15,991 nt of DNA, from NCBI GenBank assembly GCA_016932955.1, contig JAFGBV010000136.1, positions 1 to 15,991 of the forward strand. The letters are read 5' to 3'. Shown here in pieces: positions 1 through 7,100 of this stretch (its first letter is position 1; each line of letters begins with the position of its first letter). Under the pieces are notes generated by a model. That model made no database searches. It saw only the letters and a program-made list of their open reading frames with translations, and was not told where the DNA came from. The position numbers were made by a program, and so were the translations under genes. The DNA is from Anaerolineales bacterium. GTDB lineage: Bacteria; Chloroflexota; Anaerolineae; Anaerolineales; UBA4823.

Positions 1-8
1 ATTCATAA

Positions 9-28
9 ATTTAATATATATATTAAAT
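9..28. repeat. 20-bp AT-only perfect palindrome
   Basis: Positions 9-28 form a perfect 20-bp palindrome made only of A and T, centred on an alternating TA run. It lies about 110 bp upstream of the TATAAT box that probably serves the exporter operon. It could be an operator, an easily melted or cruciform-prone site, or the end of a regulatory region belonging to a gene left of the window. Its symmetry is directly visible; any function is inference. Confidence 0.5.
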
Positions 29-90
29 AATTGCACATATCCTATACCCCCTCCCGCGCTCAAAGGTTCAGATGAATAGCATCATCCTTG

Positions 91-138
91 TTTCCCGATA
101 TTCTCCATCGTTTCCCCAGATTTTCTCCAGATTTGCTC
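91..138 (+). promoter_or_regulatory. Phased 10-11 bp direct repeats upstream of exporter operon
   Basis: T-tracts followed by C-rich triplets recur at about 91, 101, 111, 122 and 133. The best pair is TTTCCCCAGAT (111-121) and TTTCTCCAGAT (122-132), followed by a partial third unit; 15 of 17 positions match when 111-127 is slid by 11 bp. The repeats end just before a TATAAT box at 141. OmpR/PhoB-family regulators typically bind direct repeats with 10-11 bp period that replace a -35 element, and the operon carries such a regulator at 3887. Binding by that regulator is inference. Phased T-tracts could alternatively act through DNA curvature. Confidence 0.5.
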
Positions 139-140
139 AC

Positions 141-146
141 TATAAT
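141..146 (+). promoter_or_regulatory. Candidate -10 box of exporter operon promoter
   Basis: A perfect TATAAT lies 70 bp upstream of the first gene's ATG. There is no TTGACA-like hexamer 16-18 bp upstream; that place is occupied by the phased repeats. This fits an activator-dependent promoter with a transcript leader of about 60 nt. Confidence 0.45.
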
Positions 147-215
147 CCATCCTGACCCAGTAAACCAAATGATCACATACCAGCCTGGGCAAAAAATCAC
201 TTTTGGAGAGCCAAG

Positions 216-1868
216 ATGAAAAAGACAATCTTCATTATCATTGCAGCCGTGCTTGTGATTGGTGGCTTCTTCGCCTATCGATCTTTTAGCCAGGCCCAAG
301 CAAGCCGTGCTGCTACGCAAGACTTAGAGACGGTTGAAATCCAATTCGGAACCCTAACAGCCACAATCGACGCCACAGGTACCGTGCACTCGAACCAAAG
401 CGCGACGCTCGCCTGGCAAACCGCTGGCTCGGTGAGCAGCGTGAACGTACAGGTTGGCGATCAGGTAGTCAAGGGAGATATATTAGCCGAGCTGGAGCAA
501 ACATCCCTTACCCAGAATGTGATCCTGGCACAGGCAGATTTATATGCAGCGCAGGAAGCTCTGGACGATCTACTCAATTATGAGACGGAATTAGCCCAGG
601 CAGAGCAGGGGGTAGCCGATGCACAAGAAGATCTGGATAATTTGCTCGACCCCGACACCGAGCTAGAGCTCGCCCAGGCTCAGGTTTCATTGCTCTCCGC
701 ACAGGAAACCCTGAACGACAAGATCGAGGAGCGCGAGAAAATGAACTATCAGCGCTGCCTGGACAGCACCCTGAGCGACTATGAGGCAACATACTATGAT
801 GCGCTGGATTATTACGAGCAATTAGCCGAACGGTACGAACGCGAATACGCCTCACGCCCATCCACCGATCCGGCCAAACTATTGGCAAAGGCCGAATTAG
901 AGGCAGCAGAGGAAGCAGTGCAAGCCGCCTTGATCAATGTGAATTGGTGCAAGAATCCCTACACTGCCGAAGAGATCGCCGAGGCCGATGCCGATGTTGC
1001 CCTGGCACAGGAACAGGTCGATAATGCCGAAGAATTAATCGCCGATCTCGAGGCAGGGCCAGATTCTGTTGAGATTGCGCTGGCTGAAGCACACCTGGCA
1101 GATGCGCAGCGCAATTATGATGAGATTAAGAATGGTCCCAGCGATGAAGAGATTGCAGCTGCAGAAGCGCGCGTCGCCGCTGCCGAGGCCACCCTGGCTT
1201 ATGCGACCATCAAAGCCCCCTTTGACGGTGTCATTACGATGGTGGAAAACAAGGTCGGCGATCAGGCCAATGCAGGCGTAAAAGCTTTTCGTATCGACGA
1301 TCTCTCTCATCTCCTCGTTGACATGGAGGTTTCCGAGATTGACATCAACCAGATCGCAATCGACCAGCCAGTCGTATTAACCTTCGATGCGATCGCGGCG
1401 AAGGAATATCATGGCGTGGTGGTTGAAGTAGGCATCGTGGGGGTTGAGGCGCAAGGCGTAGTCAACTTCAATGTTACCGTAGAACTAACCGATGCCGATC
1501 ATGATATCCGCCCAGGAATGACATCTGCCGTCAACATCATCGTCAATCAGATCACCGACGCCTTATTGGTGCCTGCCCAAGCCGTCCGTATGGTAGACGG
1601 CGAACCTGTGGTTTACGTGGTTGATGCTACCGCCTCGGCTACCCCGAGCGAGCCCGAAGGGGGTGCGGGGCCTTTAGGCCTGATACCAATTGGAGAGTCA
1701 GCGCCGACGGGCGCCAGAATGGTGGAAATCACCCTGGGCGCGACCTCGTTTTCCTATTACCAGGTGATTAGTGGAGATCTCAAGGCAGGCGATCTGATTC
1801 TGCTCAACCCGCCGGATAACATTCAGATAACCATGCAAGGCGGCGGTCCTTTTGGGAGGCAGCCATGA
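216..1868 (+). CDS. HlyD/MacA-family membrane-fusion (periplasmic adaptor) protein
   Basis: Membrane-anchored adaptor of an ABC exporter, 550 aa. Residues 4-22 are a hydrophobic N-terminal anchor. Residues about 50-95 are the first half of the barrel-sandwich (lipoyl-like) domain (GTVHSN, then VQVGDQVVKGD). Residues 100-328 form a very long Ala/Glu/Gln-rich coiled coil with repeated modules punctuated by GP or DP. The second half of the sandwich starts at TIKAPFDGVI (331-340), followed by the beta-barrel and membrane-proximal domains, with a Ser/Pro/Gly-rich insertion near 475-500. Cys181 and Cys245 lie within the coiled coil. The start is supported by GGAG 7 nt upstream. Its stop overlaps the ATPase start (ATGA). 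The hairpin is longer than that of the roughly 370-residue MacA. The family and role as partner of the next two genes are clear; the substrate is unknown. Confidence 0.9.
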   Translation: MKKTIFIIIAAVLVIGGFFAYRSFSQAQASRAATQDLETVEIQFGTLTATIDATGTVHSNQSATLAWQTAGSVSSVNVQVGDQVVKGDILAELEQTSLTQNVILAQADLYAAQEALDDLLNYETELAQAEQGVADAQEDLDNLLDPDTELELAQAQVSLLSAQETLNDKIEEREKMNYQRCLDSTLSDYEATYYDALDYYEQLAERYEREYASRPSTDPAKLLAKAELEAAEEAVQAALINVNWCKNPYTAEEIAEADADVALAQEQVDNAEELIADLEAGPDSVEIALAEAHLADAQRNYDEIKNGPSDEEIAAAEARVAAAEATLAYATIKAPFDGVITMVENKVGDQANAGVKAFRIDDLSHLLVDMEVSEIDINQIAIDQPVVLTFDAIAAKEYHGVVVEVGIVGVEAQGVVNFNVTVELTDADHDIRPGMTSAVNIIVNQITDALLVPAQAVRMVDGEPVVYVVDATASATPSEPEGGAGPLGLIPIGESAPTGARMVEITLGATSFSYYQVISGDLKAGDLILLNPPDNIQITMQGGGPFGRQP

Positions 1869-2560
1869 GCGAGTGGGTTGTTGACGCACGCGATTTGATG
1901 AAGACATACCAGATGGGTGATGTGCAGGTAAACGCATTACGCGGATTATCGCTGCAGATCGCCCCGGGAGAGATCGTAGCCATCATGGGACCATCCGGGT
2001 CGGGAAAATCTACCCTGATGAATATCCTCGGTTGCCTCGATCGACCGACTTCTGGCGATTATTACCTGGATGGAGAAAGCATTGCAACCTTGAATGACGA
2101 TCAATTGGCCAGAATCCGCAATCGCAGCGTCGGCTTCATTTTCCAGGGCTTTAACCTTCTTCCACGCTCCACTGCACTGACGAACGTAGAGTTACCTTTA
2201 CGCTACGGGAACAGAAATGGTAAAAACCGCCGCCAGGTAGCCCAAGAGACCCTTGAAGCGGTAGGATTAGGGGATCGGATAAACCACCGCCCAAATGAAC
2301 TATCTGGCGGGCAGCAGCAGCGGGTTGCGATTGCGCGGGCATTGGTGAACAGCCCGGCGATCGTCATGGCTGATGAACCTACCGGGAATTTAGACACAAA
2401 GTCTGGTAACGAGATCATGGAATTGCTGCTCACCTTGAACAAAGAGCGTGGAACTACCTTGATCATCGTCACGCACGATCCAGAGATCGCCGAGCACACC
2501 CAGCGAACTGTGCATATACGTGACGGCATGGTTGAAAACAAGCAGGAAGGACACAACTGA
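1865..2560 (+). CDS. ABC transporter ATP-binding protein, MacB/LolD type
   Basis: Cytoplasmic ATPase subunit, 231 aa, usual length for the LolD/MacB nucleotide-binding domain. All motifs are visible: Walker A GPSGSGKST (42-50), Q-loop Gln94 in FIFQGFNLLP, signature LSGGQ (146-150), Walker B IVMADEP (166-172, with Asp170 and catalytic Glu171), D-loop NLD and switch His204. The LPRSTALTNVELPL segment after the Q-loop is typical of this subfamily, which powers mechanotransmission rather than substrate translocation across the membrane. It overlaps the adaptor gene by 4 nt and is followed after 1 nt by the permease, so the three are translationally coupled. In E. coli MacB the ATPase and permease are one chain; here they are separate. 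Substrate not predictable. Confidence 0.95.
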   Translation: MSEWVVDARDLMKTYQMGDVQVNALRGLSLQIAPGEIVAIMGPSGSGKSTLMNILGCLDRPTSGDYYLDGESIATLNDDQLARIRNRSVGFIFQGFNLLPRSTALTNVELPLRYGNRNGKNRRQVAQETLEAVGLGDRINHRPNELSGGQQQRVAIARALVNSPAIVMADEPTGNLDTKSGNEIMELLLTLNKERGTTLIIVTHDPEIAEHTQRTVHIRDGMVENKQEGHN

Positions 2561-2561
2561 C

Positions 2562-3785
2562 ATGGATCTGTCACAATCTTTTCTCGAAGGCATTGAAAGC
2601 CTTTTAGCCAATAAAATGCGCTCCGGGTTGACCATGCTGGGCATCGTGATTGGCGTCTCGGCAGTGATTGCCATGTTAGCCATCGGTAACGGCGCGCAGG
2701 CATCCATCGTGGGAGAGATCGAGGGGATTGGCACCAACTTGCTGTTCATCAGCCCAGGCGGGTCAAAAGCAACCAATCCCCGGCCCTTGACTCAAGATGA
2801 CGCCGATGCCCTCGCCAACCGCTTGCAGGCCCCGTCCGTGGCAGTCGTTGCGGCCTCAATCCAAGGACGCGCCGAAGTCAGTTCTTCAGGGGAGAGCACA
2901 ACCGTCAGTGTGATTGGCACAACTCCAGAATACCTCGTGATCCAAAATATGAAAATTACCGAAGGAATGGCCTTCGATAACAACCAACTGACCGGCAGGT
3001 CATCGGTTGCAATCTTGGGGAAGACTGTGGCTGAAGACCTATTCGGGCGCTCGAGCGGGATCTTGGGCGAAACAGTACGCATCGCCGGCCAACCCTTTCG
3101 AGTGATCGGTGTGCTGGAAGAGCAAGGTGGGAGCGAATTCGGCAGCTCCGATAGCCAGATATTGGTGCCACTGACCACCGCCCAGACGCGCCTGTTCTCT
3201 CGCCCGACGCGAGGCCAGGTGGATATGATCTATGTCTCAGCGACCAGTGCGGAAGCGGTTGAGACAGCCACTCAGGAGGTGACGAAAATTTTACGAGTAC
3301 GGCACCGCATAGAGCTTGGCGAAGATGATTTCTCAATCATCTCACAGCAAACCATGGTTGACATGGTGTCCACCATCACCGGGGTATTAACGATTTTTCT
3401 GGGCGGAATTGCTGGCATCTCACTGCTGGTTGGGGGTATCGGCATCATGAATATCATGCTGGTCTCAGTGGTTGAAAGAACGAAAGAAATCGGCTTGCGC
3501 AAGGCCTTAGGGGCGCGCAAGAGGGATATCCTATCGCAATTTCTGGTTGAATCATCCCTGCTCAGCCTCATCGGTGGTCTCGTCGGCATCGCATTTGGGT
3601 GGGCGCTCTCGATGTTGGTCAGCCAGATCGCTTCTGCCAGCGACCTAACCATCAACCCTGTGATCAGTTTTGATTCTGTATTGATGGCAACCCTATTCTC
3701 TGCCGCGGTGGGTATGTTTTTTGGATTGTATCCTGCAAACAGAGCTGCAAGCCTGGAACCTGTGGAAGCGTTACGGACAGAGTAG
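2562..3785 (+). CDS. ABC transporter permease, MacB/FtsX family
   Basis: Integral membrane subunit, 407 aa. It begins with an N-terminal transmembrane helix (about residues 20-42, SGLTMLGIVIGVSAVIAMLA), then a large extracytoplasmic MacB_PCD-like domain (about 45-265), then the FtsX domain with three further helices and the conserved cytoplasmic stretch ERTKEIGLRKALGARKRDIL, ending in EPVEALRTE, a typical family C-terminus. I choose ATG 2562 rather than an in-frame upstream start at 2520, because the upstream option overlaps the ATPase, AGGAAGG sits at 2544-2550, and the family begins close to the first helix. With its neighbours it forms an adaptor-ATPase-permease exporter of the MacAB type, which can export peptides, macrolides or lipids; the cargo cannot be told here. 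Confidence 0.95.
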   Translation: MDLSQSFLEGIESLLANKMRSGLTMLGIVIGVSAVIAMLAIGNGAQASIVGEIEGIGTNLLFISPGGSKATNPRPLTQDDADALANRLQAPSVAVVAASIQGRAEVSSSGESTTVSVIGTTPEYLVIQNMKITEGMAFDNNQLTGRSSVAILGKTVAEDLFGRSSGILGETVRIAGQPFRVIGVLEEQGGSEFGSSDSQILVPLTTAQTRLFSRPTRGQVDMIYVSATSAEAVETATQEVTKILRVRHRIELGEDDFSIISQQTMVDMVSTITGVLTIFLGGIAGISLLVGGIGIMNIMLVSVVERTKEIGLRKALGARKRDILSQFLVESSLLSLIGGLVGIAFGWALSMLVSQIASASDLTINPVISFDSVLMATLFSAAVGMFFGLYPANRAASLEPVEALRTE

Positions 3786-3791
3786 TCAGGG

Positions 3792-3834
3792 GAGGGGGTG
3801 TTTTGCGGGGCAGAGCCCCGCAAAACACCCCCTC
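3792..3834. repeat. Perfect 20-bp inverted repeat with 3-nt loop
   Basis: Arms 3792-3811 and 3815-3834 are perfectly complementary, with loop AGA. It begins 7 nt after the permease stop and ends 53 nt before the response regulator. The 3' side has no clear T-tract (TCTCGCATTTT follows), so it is not a textbook terminator. It could halt or stabilise transcripts from the exporter genes, lowering expression of the two-component genes, or it could be a member of a dispersed palindromic repeat family. A similar but decayed sequence lies near 15371. Confidence 0.8.
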
Positions 3835-3864
3835 TCTCGCATTTTCGGATAGATGCTAAAGCTT

Positions 3865-3870
3865 TATAAT
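3865..3870 (+). promoter_or_regulatory. Candidate -10 box for the two-component genes
   Basis: A perfect TATAAT lies 17 nt upstream of the response regulator ATG, after the hairpin. No good -35 lies 16-18 bp upstream (TTTTCG at 3842). If used, the leader would be only about 10 nt and would include the AAGGTGA Shine-Dalgarno sequence. It may give the regulator pair its own transcription independent of the exporter promoter. Confidence 0.35.
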
Positions 3871-3886
3871 AATGACAAGGTGAGTG

Positions 3887-4603
3887 ATGGAACGGATACT
3901 GCTCGTTGACGACGATCGAGAAATCGTCAGATTGCTGCGTTCTTACCTCGAAAAAGCCGGATATACTGTCTTCGTTGCTTATGACGGAGAGACAGCCTTA
4001 CACACCTTACGGCGAGAGCACCCTGACCTGTTGATTCTCGATCTGATGCTTCCTGATCGAGACGGCTGGGATATTACGCGCCTGATCCGCTCCGATCATC
4101 ACCTGATGGCTTTGCCCATCATCATGCTCACTGCACGCGTGGAGGATACCGACAAAATTGTCGGATTAGAGATCGGCGCTGACGATTACATCTCCAAGCC
4201 ATTCAACCCGCGCGAAGTTGTCGCGCGGGTGCGCGCGCTGTTACGGCGCAGCCAATATGAGCGCAGCGCAGGGTTTTCGCAAGTGCTCCAATCAAGCGAC
4301 CTGCGGCTCGATATGGGCCAAAGGACATTGACCATCCACAACGAACCTGTCGAGCTGACTCCTTCTGAGTTCAAACTTCTTCAAGTGCTGATGGAAAATC
4401 CTGGCTATGTTTTCACGCGAGACGAATTGATGGAAAAAGCCCTAAACTATGCCTTTGAAGGCATTGGGAGGCCCTTGGATAGCCACATTAAAAACTTGCG
4501 CAATAAGATTGAGCCAGATCCCAGGCAACCCACTTATATCCAAACAGTCTATGGGATTGGGTATCGTTTCATAAAGAAAAAAGATGAACCGTTTGTGGAT
4601 TAG
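3887..4603 (+). CDS. OmpR-family DNA-binding response regulator
   Basis: Two-domain regulator of 238 aa. The receiver domain (1-120) has the acidic pair in LLVDDDRE, phosphoacceptor Asp52 in LILDLMLPD, Thr82 in MLTA and Lys104 in SKPF. The C-terminal winged helix (about 137-230) carries LTPSEFKLL, the recognition-helix region and the terminal TVYGIGYRF strand, as in the OmpR/PhoB group. A GTG at 3884 directly precedes ATG 3887; AAGGTGA at 3877-3883 is better spaced for the ATG. It overlaps the histidine kinase start by 20 nt, so the two are a cognate pair. Position next to the exporter suggests that it controls the exporter genes, possibly through the phased repeats at 91-138; this is inference. 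Confidence 0.95.
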   Translation: MERILLVDDDREIVRLLRSYLEKAGYTVFVAYDGETALHTLRREHPDLLILDLMLPDRDGWDITRLIRSDHHLMALPIIMLTARVEDTDKIVGLEIGADDYISKPFNPREVVARVRALLRRSQYERSAGFSQVLQSSDLRLDMGQRTLTIHNEPVELTPSEFKLLQVLMENPGYVFTRDELMEKALNYAFEGIGRPLDSHIKNLRNKIEPDPRQPTYIQTVYGIGYRFIKKKDEPFVD

Positions 4604-5699
4604 GATCAGCCTGACTTACATTGCGATCATGATCTTCGTGATCGTGATCCCAGTATCCATTGGCATTTACATGCACTTTTTTGATGCCAACCGTTCTCTG
4701 GGATTGAATCAGACAGAATCTTCCTCACCAGAGATTATTGGATTATTGTCCCTTGACGCACCCGATTCCAGCAAGCCGGGCGCATTGCTGGTGAGCGGTT
4801 TGCTCAGATTTCTGGTAAGTGTGACAGTGATTGGAATAATCGTAGGGGTGATCAGCAGCCGAGGCTTAACTGCGCCGCTCAACAAGCTCGTAGATGCCGC
4901 GAAAGCCGTGGGTGCCAAGAACTTAAGCCGTCGCGTAGAAGTACAAGGAAGTGAAGAAATCAGGGCGGTAGCGCAAGCCTTCAATGAAATGACTGCTGAC
5001 CTGGAAAAAGCAGAAACCATGCGTTCCAATCTGCTCAATGATGTGGCTCACGAGCTGCGCACCCCGATCACGGTTATTCAAGGCAGTTTGCGCGCCATCC
5101 TGGATGATGTGTATGATCTGGATAAGGCTGAAATTGCCCGCCTGTATGATCAAACCCGCCACTTATCGCGCCTGGTGGACGACCTGCGTGAGCTTGCACA
5201 GGCTGAGGCCAATCAACTCCCGCTGAACCTGGTCCCAATGGAAGTGGTTCCATGGGTCCAGGAAACAGTAGTGGACTTCCGCCCCATTTCCGCTGAAAAA
5301 GATATCCGGGTGGAGGTTGAAATCCTGGCAAAAAACCCAATCATCCAGGCTGACCAGGCTCGCCTGACGCAATGCCTGCACAATCTACTCAACAACGCCC
5401 TGCAGCATACGCCCCCTGGCGGTATCATCACAGTCCTGGTTGAACAACGCGACAATGTTATCTTCCTGCGCGTGCAAGATAACGGTGAGGGAATTGAAAC
5501 AGAACATATCCCCAGCATCTTCGATCGGTTTTACCGTGCAGATCCCATGCGCGCCCGCAAGACAGGCGGCGCCGGGCTGGGGCTTGCGATCACGCGCGCC
5601 ATTGTTGTCGCACACAATGGCAAGATTGATGTTCACAGCGACGGGCCTGGAAAAGGGAGCACATTCACCATCCAACTCCCCATCTTAGAAAGATCCTAA
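4584..5699 (+). CDS. HAMP-domain sensor histidine kinase
   Basis: Membrane sensor kinase, 371 aa. Transmembrane helix 1 spans about 9-30 and helix 2 about 70-91, enclosing a short extracytoplasmic loop of about 40 residues, too small for a PAS or Cache domain. HAMP follows (about 92-145). The HisKA H-box contains LLNDVAHELRTP with phosphoacceptor His156. The HATPase domain has the N-box (LHNLLNNALQH, Asn267 and Asn271), DNGEGI (299-304), FDRFYR and GGAGLGLAI (328-336). The start overlaps the response regulator end by 20 nt, showing translational coupling. A very small sensor loop beside an ABC exporter recalls intramembrane-sensing kinases that read transporter activity or envelope stress; this is an analogy only. 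All catalytic residues are present. Confidence 0.95.
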   Translation: MNRLWIRISLTYIAIMIFVIVIPVSIGIYMHFFDANRSLGLNQTESSSPEIIGLLSLDAPDSSKPGALLVSGLLRFLVSVTVIGIIVGVISSRGLTAPLNKLVDAAKAVGAKNLSRRVEVQGSEEIRAVAQAFNEMTADLEKAETMRSNLLNDVAHELRTPITVIQGSLRAILDDVYDLDKAEIARLYDQTRHLSRLVDDLRELAQAEANQLPLNLVPMEVVPWVQETVVDFRPISAEKDIRVEVEILAKNPIIQADQARLTQCLHNLLNNALQHTPPGGIITVLVEQRDNVIFLRVQDNGEGIETEHIPSIFDRFYRADPMRARKTGGAGLGLAITRAIVVAHNGKIDVHSDGPGKGSTFTIQLPILERS

Positions 5700-5775
5700 A
5701 GTAAACAAGCGGAATCCGAACCTTCAGCCGTCAAAAATGGTATACAAGAGCAGTATGAGCTGATGCCAGCCGAAC

Positions 5776-5805
5776 TTGTCACAATCCAAAAACACTGGTT
5801 TTAAT
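5776..5805 (+). promoter_or_regulatory. Candidate promoter for the GNAT gene
   Basis: TTGTCA (5776-5781) and TTTAAT (5800-5805) are separated by 18 bp, each one base off the sigma-70 consensus. Transcription would start near 5812, leaving a leader of about 28 nt that contains the GGAG of the downstream gene. Confidence 0.45.
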
Positions 5806-5839
5806 CAAGGCGAAGAAAATCCCATCGCAGGAGTCAAAC

Positions 5840-6856
5840 ATGCCAGGACGCCATCACCCAGATGCCCATCCATCAACAAGGGAACCGCAACTAACCTTTC
5901 GCAATCTTCAGGGCGAGGATGACTATCCCCTGCTGCTAGAGCTTAACCGCAGCAGTCGCCAGGCAGACGGCTATGATGAACCGATCACGCTGGAGGCAAT
6001 TGCCCACACGCTGGCCAACTACATGGAAGGCCTCACTCGCCAGCAGGGAGTGATCATCGCCTTCATGGACGGCGCGCCAGTCGGCTACAGCCGCCTGGGC
6101 TATTACTCGAGTCGCCCCCAAACCCGTCTGTACTACCAGATCAGTTTCTTGGGGCAGGAGCAGCGCCAGCGCGGTTTCTGGCCCCTCCTGGTGGCTGAAA
6201 ATGAGCGCCGCCTGCGCCAAATCGCTGCCGAGCACCCGCCTGTGCCGGAAAGTTACTTCCAGGCCTGGGCTGCTGATTATCAAATGGATTGGATGACCAC
6301 CCTGGAGAGCGCCGGGTATCAGGTGGTGCGGCGCTTCAACAATATGCTCTATCTGTTGGGAGAGGCGCCCGCCAGGCCAATCCCTGCCGGGTTTGAGATC
6401 CGCGCGGTGTCGCCCGAGCACATGCGCAGTGTGTGGGAAGCGCAAAAAGAGATGAATGACGGATTGTTTGAAAATGTTGCCGAGGATTGGCAGGAGGAGA
6501 AATTCCCGGCCTGGCTTGCCAACCCGGATAATAACCCTCGTTTCTGGCAAGTGGCCTGGGCAGGCGATCAATTGGCCGGGATGGTGCTGGCGTGGATCGA
6601 CGAAAAGGAAAATCAGGAGCGCCAGCGCAAGCACGGCTATACCGAACACATCTACGTCCGTCCACAGTGGCGTGGGCGCGGCCTGGCCGGCGCCCTGATC
6701 GCCCGCAGCTTACAGGTTTTGAAAGAAGAGGGCATGACCGAAGCCGAATTAGGCGTTGATTGCGAGAACGAAAGCGCCGCCTTTCGCCTCTACGAGAACT
6801 TGGGCTACAAGACCTTCAGTGTAGATACCTGGTTCCGTAAAAACCTTGAGTTGTGA
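5840..6856 (+). CDS. Tandem GNAT-family N-acetyltransferase
   Basis: Protein of 338 aa made of two GNAT folds. Residues about 16-175 form the first copy; its acetyl-CoA loop is degenerate (LGQEQRQRGFWPLL), lacking the usual Q/RxxGxG/A pattern. Residues about 184-335 form the second copy with a well-kept motif A (VRPQWRGRGLAGALI, 273-287) and the typical late ENESAAFRLYENLGYK segment. So only the C-terminal copy is likely to bind acetyl-CoA; the N-terminal copy probably shapes the substrate site. Tandem GNAT enzymes include mycothiol synthase and several antibiotic-modifying enzymes, but nothing here fixes the substrate. The start is supported by GGAG 6 nt upstream. It is a single gene with its own promoter, 140 nt after the histidine kinase. 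Confidence 0.85.
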   Translation: MPGRHHPDAHPSTREPQLTFRNLQGEDDYPLLLELNRSSRQADGYDEPITLEAIAHTLANYMEGLTRQQGVIIAFMDGAPVGYSRLGYYSSRPQTRLYYQISFLGQEQRQRGFWPLLVAENERRLRQIAAEHPPVPESYFQAWAADYQMDWMTTLESAGYQVVRRFNNMLYLLGEAPARPIPAGFEIRAVSPEHMRSVWEAQKEMNDGLFENVAEDWQEEKFPAWLANPDNNPRFWQVAWAGDQLAGMVLAWIDEKENQERQRKHGYTEHIYVRPQWRGRGLAGALIARSLQVLKEEGMTEAELGVDCENESAAFRLYENLGYKTFSVDTWFRKNLEL

Positions 6857-7100
6857 CTTGATCGTACCGGTAAATACAGGTTGATGCTACGCCACAGAAT
6901 AGTTCGGTTGCCATTCCCATGGGGAACAGCGAGCGGTCGGGGTTTGGGGGGTGTGCGCGCAGGACTTTCGACTTTAAGAAAGGCCTGTGCCTGTTCGCCA
7001 GCAGCTTGGCATTCCTGATATACTTGCGCTTACCGAGCATGGCTTACTGGATATAAACAATCAGCCATTCCAGGAAATTCGATCACCAAGGGTATGCGCG

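Noticed and set aside
5936..6649. 237-codon open frame on the - strand
   Set aside because: It is antisense to the GNAT gene, has no recognisable domain and no convincing ribosome site.
6946..6965. G-rich stretch that could suggest a G-quadruplex
   Set aside because: Only two clear runs of three or more G are present with no third and fourth run at suitable spacing, so a stable quadruplex is not supported.
6987..7100. 38-residue N-terminal extension of the kinase fusion
   Set aside because: The GTG start lacks a ribosome site, and the kinase motif PGRICMFGEH begins right after ATG 7101, which has AAGGG at proper spacing.
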